DNA of 64,000 nucleotides from Pterobdella sp. o SKG-2022 (lineage: Eukaryota; Annelida; Clitellata; Hirudinida; Piscicolidae). Of this stretch, positions 17,378 to 37,185 are shown one piece after another (within the stretch, counting starts at the first letter, position 1; each line of letters opens with the position of its first letter). The position numbers and the translations under genes are program-made. Under the pieces are notes generated by a model. The model did no database searches. It was not told the DNA's origin and saw nothing but the letters and a program-made list of their open reading frames with translations. The stretch covers positions 2,915,896-2,979,895 of the forward strand of contig OZ038320.1 of the NCBI GenBank assembly GCA_964035795.1, written 5' to 3'.

Positions 17378-17647
17378 TCAGGGGTACTTGAGTATTTTAT
17401 ATGGATAACTGCATACTGTTTGGGAAACTCGTACCATTGTTGCATAGGCTTTCAAACGATATCTATAGACCACGTTTCCTCTTTCATCTAGCTGATTAAA
17501 ATTGGCTTCTATTTTGATGTATGTATTTTTTAAAAAAAGGTTTTCCAAGCTGGGATCTGAAGCGTTGTTTCGGAAATTGTCTTCAAGAATTTTTGAAAGT
17601 TTTCCCTTTATTTCAGAAAGGCCGTTTATTCTTTGAAGTTCTTTCAA
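17378..17647 (-). other. Unrecognised coding-like stretch (about 89 aa)
   Basis: Open frame on the - strand with non-repetitive, globular-looking composition: ELQRINGLSEIKGKLSKILE, later DERGNVVYRYRLKAYATM. Spacing of a helix followed by a beta-rich part recalls SEA-type domains, but this is only an impression. There is no ATG at the start (the frame begins at TTG), so it would need to be an internal exon; an acceptor-like AAAG lies just upstream at 17642. No neighbouring exon was found. It could equally be an old mobile-element fragment. Confidence 0.3.
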
Positions 17648-17998
17648 ATGATTTTTGAAAATTTTTATAAAAAATGTTTTCCAATATTTTTGAAAGTGCT
17701 TCTCAGGTTTTCAAACGTTACCGGAAGCTATACAATTCTTTGATGGTGCTTCCATATCCCATGAAACTTTAAGGCTTTTATCATTAGTTCTCTTCCAAAA
17801 CACAATATGCTGTTGTTATGGCATTGATTTCAAAACATTTTTTCAAATTAAATTTGTTTAGTTTTATAACCCACTAAGTAATCCCATCACCATTAAAACA
17901 TCCCTTCTCATACTCACCATCATTATATTATCCAATCATGGTAATCACCACCGTCACTACCACCACCAACACTACCATCACCACCATTACTACCAAAG

Positions 17999-18190
17999 AT
18001 ATACTGGGCAGGCCCTGTTTTGGGAGGCATAGTGGCAGCCTTCTTGTACGACATCGTCTTTGATACAGGCACTTCACTAAGGAAAGTTAAAGAATTTTTC
18101 ACCTCCGCAGACTATGACCCTGATCACTTTGCTTCGAAAGGACCAGTGGTTGTCCTAGAAGGAGACGAGTTGAAACGCTTGCAAGCTTGA
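17999..18190 (+). CDS. Aquaporin (MIP family), terminal exon
   Basis: Water/solute channel of the plasma membrane. Only the last exon is seen: acceptor AAAG at 17995-17998, then 63 residues to TGA 18188-18190. It begins [20 protein letters not shown], the conserved start of transmembrane helix 6 (YWxGPxxGG) in MIP channels, followed by a cytoplasmic tail of about 40 residues (FFTSADYDPDHF.., VVLEGDELKRL). The helix match places it near classical aquaporins rather than glyceroporins. The exons with the two NPA motifs were not found upstream within the window, so the gene is either broken by the gap or a misjoin, or has very long introns with short exons that were missed. Confidence 0.8.
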   Translation: MYWAGPVLGGIVAAFLYDIVFDTGTSLRKVKEFFTSADYDPDHFASKGPVVVLEGDELKRLQA

Positions 18191-21100
18191 TTGCTTAATG
18201 GTGAGACGTTTTTATGGGGTAGAAATCTATTATATATGTTGGTGAGAGAAGATGAAGTGGCTTAGTGGTACGAAGGTGGTTAGTTGTAGTGGTAAAAAGC
18301 TGGTGATCTGAGGTTGTTGTGGGGCAGTTGAGATAACTTCACTGAGTTGGTTATGATAATGCGAACCTAATTAATGCCTTTCATGGGTAATGGTGGTGTA
18401 ATGACCAATGATGAACGATGATTATATTACTAATAATAACTCAACGATAAATGATTTGAACTGATGATTGGAATTTTTGAAACCAAGGTCAAAAGTAACC
18501 TGGAGTGACCAGTGTCTTGGATGGTAATATTGAAAGTATTTGTTTTAACATTGAATTTATAAGTAATATCGGTTTATTATCGGTTGTTATAATTTACCAT
18601 TAATATTTCATAAGTATTATTTTATATATTTTCATATCAAAACTTGTTACTGAACCTTGCTTGCGACTTAGTGGTATGAAAGAAGAACTCTTTCAGTTTG
18701 GTTTGAAAATTATTTTACAAAGATTTTAATGTCAAGGTTTTAACAAAACATCGTTGTTTCATGATATTTTTGCTTGAAGAACTATACAAAGGTGATTTAT
18801 ACTTGAATTCGATCTGTAGTTTTGCACGCTTGATGATTTGAATATATTGGGCACCTGTGAAAGTTAATCGCTTAGTTTGAATGCTTTTGGAGGTATTTTG
18901 GATTTTTTTTGAATAAAAATTTTTATTTTTTTTCATTTTGTAGTGGTGTGGAAATAATATTGCTTAAACAAACATTGGATTTAGATCTTACTGGTTTGCA
19001 AGCTTTGGGACTTTTTAAGTAAAATGTGAATAGACCGAATAGTGATGGTGATGATGATAAACGGGAAGAAACAAGAAAAAATAATGATCAAAAAAAAATA
19101 GAGAACAAAAAGGTTTGGGTAATACATATGAAAATTGAAATATAAGCAAGAGGAGAAGAAGAAGGAGGAGGAGGAGGAGGAAAAAAAGGAAGAAGACGAT
19201 TATAAGATAACAATCATGAAGTTTATGTCCAAACGCTTAAATATATCGACCACACTTCAACACAACAACCCTACAAAGTATAATTACTTGAATGATAATT
19301 TTTCGTTATAAATAAAACGTTAGAGAAAAAAAATGTTAGAGGTTTTCTTATTATTAATATATACTTAAAAACGTCTCAAAAGTCTAAGCAGATTTTTTGG
19401 TTAAAGCTTGTCTTTAGATCCTGAATGAACTTTTGAAATTTAACAGAAAACCTTTGAAGATTTGAGAGAGTTTTTAGGGTCAAAGTCATTTTAGTTTTAG
19501 TCAGAGACATCGTGTGTATTTTTTAACGCTGGCATGCTAACGTTTTATGTTGAAATTTTAAAAATTAAAATTGATGGATTTAAATGTGTTTGATAAAACT
19601 AATGTCTTATGGTAGAGCAATCCTTGCTTGTACCTGAATAAAGGTATTCAAAAACTTAAATTTTGATGTTTTGCTCAAAAACTATTTTCATAATATCCCA
19701 TAGTAACTAGTTTATTTTACTTTAGAAGTAATTCTTAGTAGCTTTTGGAGAAAACCTCGTCATTCAAACTTATATTAATTGGAGATGTCCATGGTTGTGG
19801 TGGTTTTAAACAACTGGTAACTATAAAAATTAAAAATAGTGAAGTTTTGAACTGTAATTATAGAAATTCAACATGGTAGATTAAAGAATCAAACATTTAA
19901 AACGGGTATTAATACTTGTTTAAGCCACAACTAATTGAAATTTTCATCTACAAAAGTTAATGAGTTAATCTTTTAGCAAGCCTGCATTGGCGCTTATTAG
20001 TGTTATGGTGTCCCTTAACGCCTGCTTTGACATTCCTTATGAATTGGGAGCTTATATAAACTCTTGTTATAAAGTTGAATTTATTATTTTTGAAATAACT
20101 CAAATATCAAACTGTCTTATTTAGTAGTTATACAGAAACTAGAAAAAGACCACAAAATATCTCTTGGAAATTATTATTTTTATTTTTTTCAATAGTTTTA
20201 AATCATTTCCTGAATGAGATTAAATTAATATCAGAAGGCTTTGTTCAAAAGATAAAAAATTTGTGTATTTCAACTCACATTCTCCAGATGACGCCAGAGT
20301 AGCATAGGTTTGTTCATACTTCGTTTTCCCGGTTTTTTTAAAGAGCTTGCAGCATACTCGAGCCAATTTAAACTGAACCAGAATTTATGATGAGTTGTTA
20401 AAAAATATAATAATCTAAATCAACGGTATTAATTATAATTATAATTTCTATTTTTTTTCTTTTTTTGTTATTTTTTTATTATTGTTATTATTAGTGATTT
20501 ATTCATGTGATTTCCATTTTTATTTTATACTGGCTGAAAATTTTGAATTTCTGTAGATCTGAAGATTTTTTTGTTTGAATAAATGAATTTTTGTTTTATA
20601 TTATATGTATATGAATGCATAATAAAACACTAATTGAGCTAAATTGATGTTTTGATAGAAAAAGGAAAGAAATAACCTCAATAAAACTCCAATAACATTA
20701 ATAGAAATAATAATAAAGAATAAATAATAAACATAATAACAATAATAATAAAAGTAATAATAACAGCATTTATAATAAGAATAATAACAGTATTAAAAGC
20801 AATAACAACGACAGTAAATTAATAATAATATTTTTATATACAACATAATAGTAACAGCAAAAACAACTAAACAGCACTAATAATAACATAATAGTAACAA
20901 CAAAAACAACTAAACAGCACTAATAATAACAGAAATAACAACAAAAACATTCCTAGTAACAAAAGTAATGAAAAAAAAATTAGAACTGAAAAATAATAAA
21001 AATAATAAAAATGAAAACAGTGAAAAAAATATAATAACGAAAAAAAAATAGAAATAAAGAAATAATAATAATAATATCATGATAAGATGGATACATGCAT

Positions 21101-21477
21101 GTAATATAAACTTTCATCCGACGAGATGCGATAAAGAGGAGAGCATCTAGAAACAAATAAAAAGAGCCAGTCATTCCAGAAATAACTAAGTTTTTGCTGT
21201 TATTTTTGGGTTCTGTTGTTAATATTTGGATTTTCTGCTGTTAATATTCGTTTATTTACTGCTATATTGTTTGCTCACTGTTATATTTAATTTTTTAAAA
21301 TTTTGGATTTATGTTACCTGTTTATACTTGACATTGCTAATGAACAAAGGACCCACAAAAAATTTTGTATAAACTGAAGGATATTTTTAAAGCTCAATAA
21401 GGAATACGAAACCATTAATAAATAAAAAAGAAAAAAAATAATAATCTTTCAACTAGTTTCAATTTGATTGGTTCAAA
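18191..21477. other. Intergenic, AT-rich, no gene seen
   Basis: Contains the aquaporin 3' UTR and long A/T and AAT/AAC-rich stretches (notably 20690-21080). Short open frames on both strands are low-complexity. A purine-rich GA/GAG run lies at about 19145-19200. No RNA gene or mobile element recognised. Confidence 0.6.
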
Positions 21478-23413
<1,936 letters not shown>

Positions 23414-23513
23414 CATGGGGGAGGAGCTATTGGTAGTTTTGTGATGTGATTGGAAGTGAAGCAATTTAATCAATATCATCACTATCTTCACATCATCTTT
23501 ATCGTCGTCATCC

Positions 23514-23514
<1 letters not shown>

Positions 23515-23548
<34 letters not shown>

Positions 23549-23550
23549 GT
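23515..23550. repeat. (CAT)n short array
   Basis: About a dozen CAT units just 3' of the membrane protein gene. Confidence 0.9.
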
Positions 23551-23812
23551 TTTACGTCTTTCTTCAATATTTTAATGGATGAGACAGCTGAGATTTTGAA
23601 ATTGTTTAAAGAAATTTTCATATAATGAGATTGTATTTGATGAAATAATAATGGTCCTAGTTATGGTAATAATAGTAACGGTTACTATAAATATGATAAT
23701 GCTAAAAATAATGATTCCAAAAATAGTAACAATAATATAATATAAGGTTGTTCTAATATAACTATGATAATAAAAAAATAATAACAATTAAAATAATAAT
23801 ACTGTATTAACA

Positions 23813-24146
23813 GGCCCTATAGCTCAGTGGTAGACCATTAAACTAATTATCTAAAGATACCAGGTTCAATCCCGCGTAAGTCGACAATTAGCACCTGTTC
23901 CACAGTGTGTTTCAGCTACATTAAATTTGTACCAAGCGCTTTGATCTATAAGGGAAAGCACTTTATAAATACCACATTACATTACATTACGTTACATTAA
24001 ATTACATTAAATAACATTAAATTACATCAAATTACAATACATTACATTACATTACACTAAATTACCTCACATTACATTACGTTACATTACATTAAATTAC
24101 ATTACACTACATTAAATTACAGTAAATTACCTTACATTACATTACA
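23813..24146 (+). mobile_element. tRNA-derived SINE, best copy (copy 3)
   Basis: A full element: head GGCCCTATAGCTCAGTGGTAG with A box (TAGCTCAGTGGTAG), B box AGGTTCAATCCC at about 23862, then a tRNA-unrelated body (TCGACAATTAGCACCTGTTC and CTACATTAAATTTGTA), an internal hairpin AAGCGCTTT..AAAGCACTT, ATAAATACCACATTACATT and a tail of about 160 bp of CATTA variants. RNA polymerase III transcription from A/B boxes and LINE-driven retroposition are inferred from SINE biology. Confidence 0.93.
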
Positions 24147-24464
24147 CACTCTAATACACTGCTTTGATGTACCTTATATACAATTTATTTTATGCACTTG
24201 ATAATGCACTTAAACTCTGTAGTTGGTAATGTTAGCTTCATCAAAATCTTCATTTATTAACGATTCTTCAGCCTTGTTAATAAATTCAGATATAGGCTAA
24301 TTAACACAGAGGATCTCAAGTCAATTTTTGTACTTTGTTGTGAATAAACCTTAGTGGTTTTATTGCTTATAGCTCCTTAACTAAACTCATAAGATTATGT
24401 ATTTTTTCAGTGATTAATGTATTTGTTATATTTTTGATATTAGTTTTAACTACTGTTGTATATT

Positions 24465-24580
24465 GATAGTAGTGGTGGTGGTGCTGGTGTAGGGTTAGAG
24501 TTGGGGTTGGTGGTGGTGGAGTGGTGGGAAAAGGGTGGAGAAGATGTTGGTAGAGTGGTAGTGGTGGTGGGGGTGGTTTG
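24465..24580 (+). repeat. G-rich GTG/GGT tract
   Basis: Strand-asymmetric G-rich stretch with many GG and GGG runs (for example AGGGTTAGAGTTGGGGTTGG near 24491). Could form a G-quadruplex, but is also just a degenerate triplet microsatellite. Confidence 0.6.
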
Positions 24581-25671
24581 TATAACGTTGTAGAATCGTA
24601 TTAAAAGACAAAGATTTTTAAATGGATTTCCTTGATAATGTAAAATTACCCCACTGAAATTTTTTCATTCAAATATAGAACCAAGATGTACAAAGTTTGT
24701 TTTTTTTAATTACACACCTGAATCTTATACAGCTTAAAAAATAAAAAAGGTCTAGAAGGTTCTAAAGTTAATGCTACTGTCAGCATACTCAAATTGGATT
24801 CAAAAAATTTTTTTGATGTTTTTAAAATTTTTTTTCGGTTTTTTTATTTCAATTTAAAAAATTTATTTTGAACTTGAAAAATAAAATTTTACAAAATTTC
24901 GTTCATATTTTGAATAATCAAACTTGATTTATTTTTAATTAATTTTTTTTTGAAATTTGGTAATCAATTGCAAAAATTTTGTAAGCAAATGCAAAAATTT
25001 TGAATTGAATTGAAAAACCCTATAAAAAAACTTGTCAGAATGTTATTGGAACAATAAAGATTTTGTAAGCGAAACTTACGTTAGCAAGTATTAAAATTAT
25101 GTGAAAGAGGTGCCCAGCTGGGAAATAACGTTTAAAAGCCTTTTATATAGATTTTTTGGATTATATTGAATTTATTAAAACAGCAAATAAAAATAAATAA
25201 ATTTTCAAATATTTTAGCTTTATGGTAAAACTTAAGTATGTGAGAAGTGCATTTTTTAAACGTCCTCTTAAATATTATTTTGAATGTTTCGATCAAAACT
25301 TAAATGTTACACCTCTATAGTGATGTATTTTGACTACGTGAATTTAAAAAAAGAAAATCTTTTAAACTTTCAACATATCATACAAAAAAATCCGTAGAAT
25401 TATAATAACTTTTATTTATATAGGGCTTGAGATAGTTATTGAGATGAGTTATATAAGGTGGTATATGTATATGATATTTATTTCAACACTAAACACCATC
25501 TTGAAACGGTTCAGATGCACAATATGCATAGAAAAAAGTGGTGATGGATGTGATGATGAATGTGATGATGGATGTGATGGTGGATGTGATGAGAGATGTG
25601 ATTAGGCTTAAGGAAAGATGTATGAACATTACTGGAACACTCTTTAGCACCCATACGCACATGCATACATT

Positions 25672-26066
<395 letters not shown>

Positions 26067-26159
26067 CTTTTTATTCTTCTTTTGCATTTATCCACCGTGA
26101 GGCAGGTGCACAGAAGGATTGAGAGTAGAAAATTTCTTTTGATGGTTTTGAATGCCTTG

Positions 26160-27530
26160 TCGTTTGAAACTCAGCCCGCAATACTGACATAGGATACTTT
26201 CTTGAGTTCTGTGCCTTTGTCTTACATAACTAGAAAAACCAGCTTTATTGGCAGCTATTTTGTAGCATCCAAGAGAAATACAAGAAAGCGTTCGAAAAGA
26301 ATCTTTTTGTTGTCTGAATTATTGTTACATACATACATATGGTGGCAGCAACTTGTCTTTAAGTATTGTCATTGCTTTGCAAACAGTTTCTGACTCGAAG
26401 GTGGTTTTTCAAACCCGCAGAGGACTTGCACATCTTTCCACAATTGCCACATACATGAAAAGATTTGGGATTAGAGATGGATGGATGAATGAAAGTATTA
26501 AAAGATGGACTTTTTCATGCCTTTTCATGCCACTTACACTTTTGCAGCTTTTGCCACAAATGTTACAAATATTGCTATATGGCATTAGGCAAATAGAATT
26601 CTTAGGTGTAGTGTGCACTGAGCTGACCTTCTCATGCTTGGCCGAAAAAACACGACGTCGATGGGACCTTAAATGACTCAGAAAACCCGCCTTGCTCAAA
26701 CATGGTCTCCCACATTGGCCTCACGTTAGTTCTGTTACATGCTCAGTGATGTTTCCTTTCCGGAGACCGCGTTTAAGCTTATCGTGTTCCCGTCTGTTTT
26801 CCTCAAAACGACCGTTTGCTTCAAAAATTACTTTCTTCCAAATTAACCTGTTTTTCGCTTGTGTTTCCCATGCTTTGGAATTTATGCCAAATTTTTTGAA
26901 GTCTTGTTTTAAGCAATCTTTGAATCGTTTTTCGGGTTTGTGAGCCAATCTTTTTCCATCGGTAAGTTGCCCATAAAATATTTGCTTTTAAATTCGTTCT
27001 TTTGGCAATCTTACTAAGTGTCCGCTCTATTTGAGCTGTTGCTTGGAGATTAGGACTTCGATGCTACCGATATTTGCTATCTAAAGTATTTCGGTGTCAC
27101 TGATGTGCATTTGCCATTTTATGCCCAGAATCTTACGCAGACACTGTTGGTGAAAACGCTCAAGTTGTTTCAGGTGCCTGGCATATGTGGTCCAAGTTTC
27201 ACTAGCCTAAAGAAGGACAGTTATAACCACATAGTATAAAATTTAACCTTCGTATACACGTATCATGCTCATCATTGTTTTGGTGCTGGCAGTAAAACGT
27301 TTGATGTTAAAAAGCTTACCAGTGGTTCGATAGTAAATGTAAACACCTTCACTACTGTCCTTAAAAACTAATTGAAACACCATAGAAAAATAAGGCGCAA
27401 ACAGTGTTAGAGCTAGCGTATCTCCCTGCTTGACACCGTTTCCTCGACCAATGAGATGAAAATTAAAAAAAAAATTTATGAGCGGGTGTTTCAATGAAAG
27501 AATAAATATTTTGCCACTAAGAGACAAAAA
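26160..27530 (-). mobile_element. Dead non-LTR retrotransposon (LINE) fragment with C-terminal zinc fingers
   Basis: On the - strand, from high to low coordinates: reverse transcriptase segment with GNGVKQGDTLALTLF and the thumb-side GVYIYYRTTGKLFNIKRF (27450-27280); then ASETWTTYARHLKQLERFH and KILGIKWQMHISDTEIL (27230-27080); a C-terminal region with KPEKRFKDCLKQDFKKFGI and WKKVIFEANGRFEENRREH (26940-26750); then several C2H2-type fingers (CNICGKSCKSVSGMKRHEKV at about 26540, CGNCGKMCKSSAGLKNHLR at about 26430, CQYCGLSFKRQGIQNHQ at about 26170). The segment with the YADD catalytic motif is absent between about 27240 and 27280: internal deletion. It is 5'-truncated and has stops. The layout matches the widespread animal LINE group whose ORF ends in IHYC/zinc-finger domains. 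Confidence 0.85.
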
Positions 27531-28393
27531 TGAGATTAAATGAGAATGAGTTTAAAAGACGAATGTATATTCCAAAAATAATATTCTCTCAACATAGGTG
27601 GAGTAAATACAGAATACTAAAAAATTCGATCTCATTATACCATTATAAATATAATAATTAGTGAATGAAAAAAGTGACTATTGTACAATCTATTTTATCT
27701 GCATTTGTATGAAAAATAATAAAGAAATTATGAGAAATTTGAATCAAAATATTGCAGTTTGAACTAAAAAATAACGAAACAATTAAATAAAACAATTTAA
27801 AGGGATAAAATGAGATAAAATTAATTTTTTTAAAAATAAACTCAATGGTGTGAAAATAGACAGTTTATTCCGGTAGGATCATTGTATTGGAAGTTCACAT
27901 GAGCACACTGAAGGTTTTGTTGTGGCCTCTATCAATGGTGTTTGTGTTATTTTTTGGTGAAAAGTTACCAGCGGTTATTTCAAAGTTCTTCTCCAGGTTT
28001 TAACATGTTTTCTTTGTTACAACAAAGCCATTGCAATAGAGCAACTTTAAACTTTTTCAGAAAAAAGGTTTATAACTTGTGAAACTTTTGTTAAGTATGA
28101 AATTAACTCATATAAATAATACTTATAAATTTATTGATATTAATAGAGTAGGGTTTTGATTTTTAAAAATATATTGCACATCTTTTTAAATATAAAATAA
28201 AAAAATAATAATAAATATACTATTTAAAAAATACATACCTAAAATTTTAATTAAATAATGTTAATTTAAAATGTAAATCTTTTTTCATAGAATTATTTTC
28301 GAAGAAAAAAATATAGTTTTTTCTTTAATTTGCTACATTACTTAAGTTCACTTTTCCAAACTACTTGTAGATAAAAAACATTTTAGAAGTAAA
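27531..28393. other. Intergenic, AT-rich
   Basis: No gene, RNA or repeat family recognised. It should contain the promoter of the 433-aa gene that starts at 28394. Confidence 0.55.
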
Positions 28394-29841
28394 ATGGAAA
28401 CAAAAGGTGATTATTTTCAACTTGAATATATGAAATTTCAAATAAGCCAAATATTCTGTCTTTTTAAAATTATGGATTACATTTATCGAATATCTGTTAT
28501 ATATATAATATTAATATTGAAATATTCAAAACTAATATTTCATATTTTCAAGTTTTGAATTCTCAAGTTAAAAACAATGACAAAAGTTCCACCCAAAAAA
28601 GTAGTGAATTCATCGATTCGTGCTTGCTAAAATTTTACAACAAATGTTGCGACCAGTATGCAAACGCAAATGAGAAAAAAAAAAGAATCAAATATTCATT
28701 TGAAGATTTGAAACTGATTCAACGAAATACTCCAAAAAATGTTTCTGCTACATTTATAAACTCTCTGGGTGAAATGGCAAAAGAAATTAGTAAACAAAAT
28801 TATGTTTCTCATTCTGCTTATATTAATGGTAATTTTTATAAAATTGATAATAGGTATAAATGGACAGCTAAAAATGACAAAAAAATGGGAAATACCGCAA
28901 AAATAGTATATAATACTGCAACTAAAGTAAAAGATTCTAAAACACAAGACAACTACGTAAAAGATATTGCTGATGATTTGAAAAATTTAAGTGTTGTTGA
29001 AAATAAGTCTTCTTTCAATGCTGATGAGTTATCAAAACTTGGACCTGAATTCAAAAATTCCTATGCAAAATTAAATGAGGTGTTAGATGATAACAGACTA
29101 ATTGAAGGTACAAAAAGTTCTTTGAAAGAAGAGAAGTTTTTAGTTACATGTTTGAAGCATGGGGAGCTTTCAAAAGAAGAAATTAAAACACAAAATATTG
29201 AGAAAATATCAAAAGGTCATAAAATCAAGGGAATTGATGATGAAAAGACAGACCAAACAAATAAATCAAGTGATCTGAATAATGGAAAAAAACTGCAGGA
29301 ATCTTTCGTAAAACAAGATGAAAAGGCATTAAAATTAGAGGACACCATTAAACCTGGAAAGAATGCAAATGATGATGATGAAAAAGATGAAGTAACTGAT
29401 GACGATGGAACAAGCTCATCTGATGAAACATCAACCTCATCTTTTTCAATTTCTGTTGATAAATTACCCCTTCTATCAGGTCTACCACCCCCACCTAAAA
29501 CTCAAAAATCTCTACCTGCAACCCAACCACCATATTATTCAAAAACTGAAAACCAGCAAGAGTTTTTATCAACTCTTTTCCAGAATAACCCTTCTCTACA
29601 CACATCTACAGATGCACACTCACCTAATCCCTTGCTTAACATTCCTGCACCTCACACCACATCAGATCAGGCTACTCTGAATTTTTATTGGGAATCATAC
29701 AAGCTTCATGCCAAACAAGCTCAATATTATAAGGATTGCTACGAGAAAGCAGTCACTGCCAACAAAACCAATAATCTTCTTAAAGTTTATAAAGATTATA
29801 TTGAAAAGCTGGTGCAGTCACAAAAGCACCTTGAATTGTAA
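28394..29841 (+). CDS. Unrecognised 433-residue, largely disordered protein
   Basis: The 3' exon has a long open frame (28553-29841) with no early in-frame ATG. A 13-nt first exon at 28394-28406 (ATG GAA ACA AAA G, donor GTGATT) joins in phase to the acceptor at 28551-28552, giving 433 residues starting METKVLNSQVKNN. Visible parts: a Lys-rich N-terminal region with SSEFIDSCLLKFYNKCCDQY and KYSFEDLKLIQRN; a charged, disordered middle; a poly-acidic/Ser patch (NDDDEKDEVTDDDG, SSSDETSTSS); a proline patch (LSGLPPPPKTQ); and an aromatic, helical C-terminus (LNFYWESYKLHAKQAQYYKD). The acidic-Ser patch followed by prolines and a YW/YY helix suggests a nuclear protein-protein adaptor, which is only inference. 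Codon composition and the long frame support a real gene. No homologue is recognised. It is tail to tail with RUVBL1. Confidence 0.7.
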
Positions 29842-30231
29842 AAGATTACAACCTAGATACATTTCATTAGTTGTGTTTTTATTGAACTTTTCACTGTGAA
29901 CTTACCATTGTTTACATGTCAACAACTTCATGAAACCTCAATTGATTTGACTAATTCAACAGTTCTATCTTTAATTATAGGCAACAAAAATCTTGATGAC
30001 TGGTATCAAGTATTATTTCAATGTCAGCTTTATACTTTCAAATCTTATCTGTCTGTCAAATAAATGTACGCAAACTGAAAATCATTAATTTTACACAATT
30101 CATACCACATAAACAGTTTCCCCAAAACAATCATCAAAAACCTCTATTTGTATTTCTATACTGGTTCGTTTACTTATAGATAATATTATCGAATCTTTTC
30201 ATCAGCACAATTATATCCTTCTAATTATCAT
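29842..30231. other. Intergenic, tail-to-tail 3' ends
   Basis: 390 bp between the stop of the 433-aa gene (+) and that of RUVBL1 (-). It must hold both 3' UTRs and possibly overlapping transcripts. Nothing else seen. Confidence 0.6.

Positions 30232-37185
<6,954 letters not shown>

Larger units (their letters stand above)
10057..17998. other. AT-rich region with no secure gene
   Basis: About 8 kb between the most 5' phosphatase exon and the aquaporin terminal exon. It contains the gap, two SINE copies, a GAT-rich microsatellite, homopolymer and TTA/TTAT tracts, and two short coding-like stretches (11040-11236 and 17378-17647, both - strand). Neither CRAL-TRIO exons on the - strand nor exons with aquaporin NPA motifs on the + strand were found, although both are expected here if the assembly is right. 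Confidence 0.6.
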
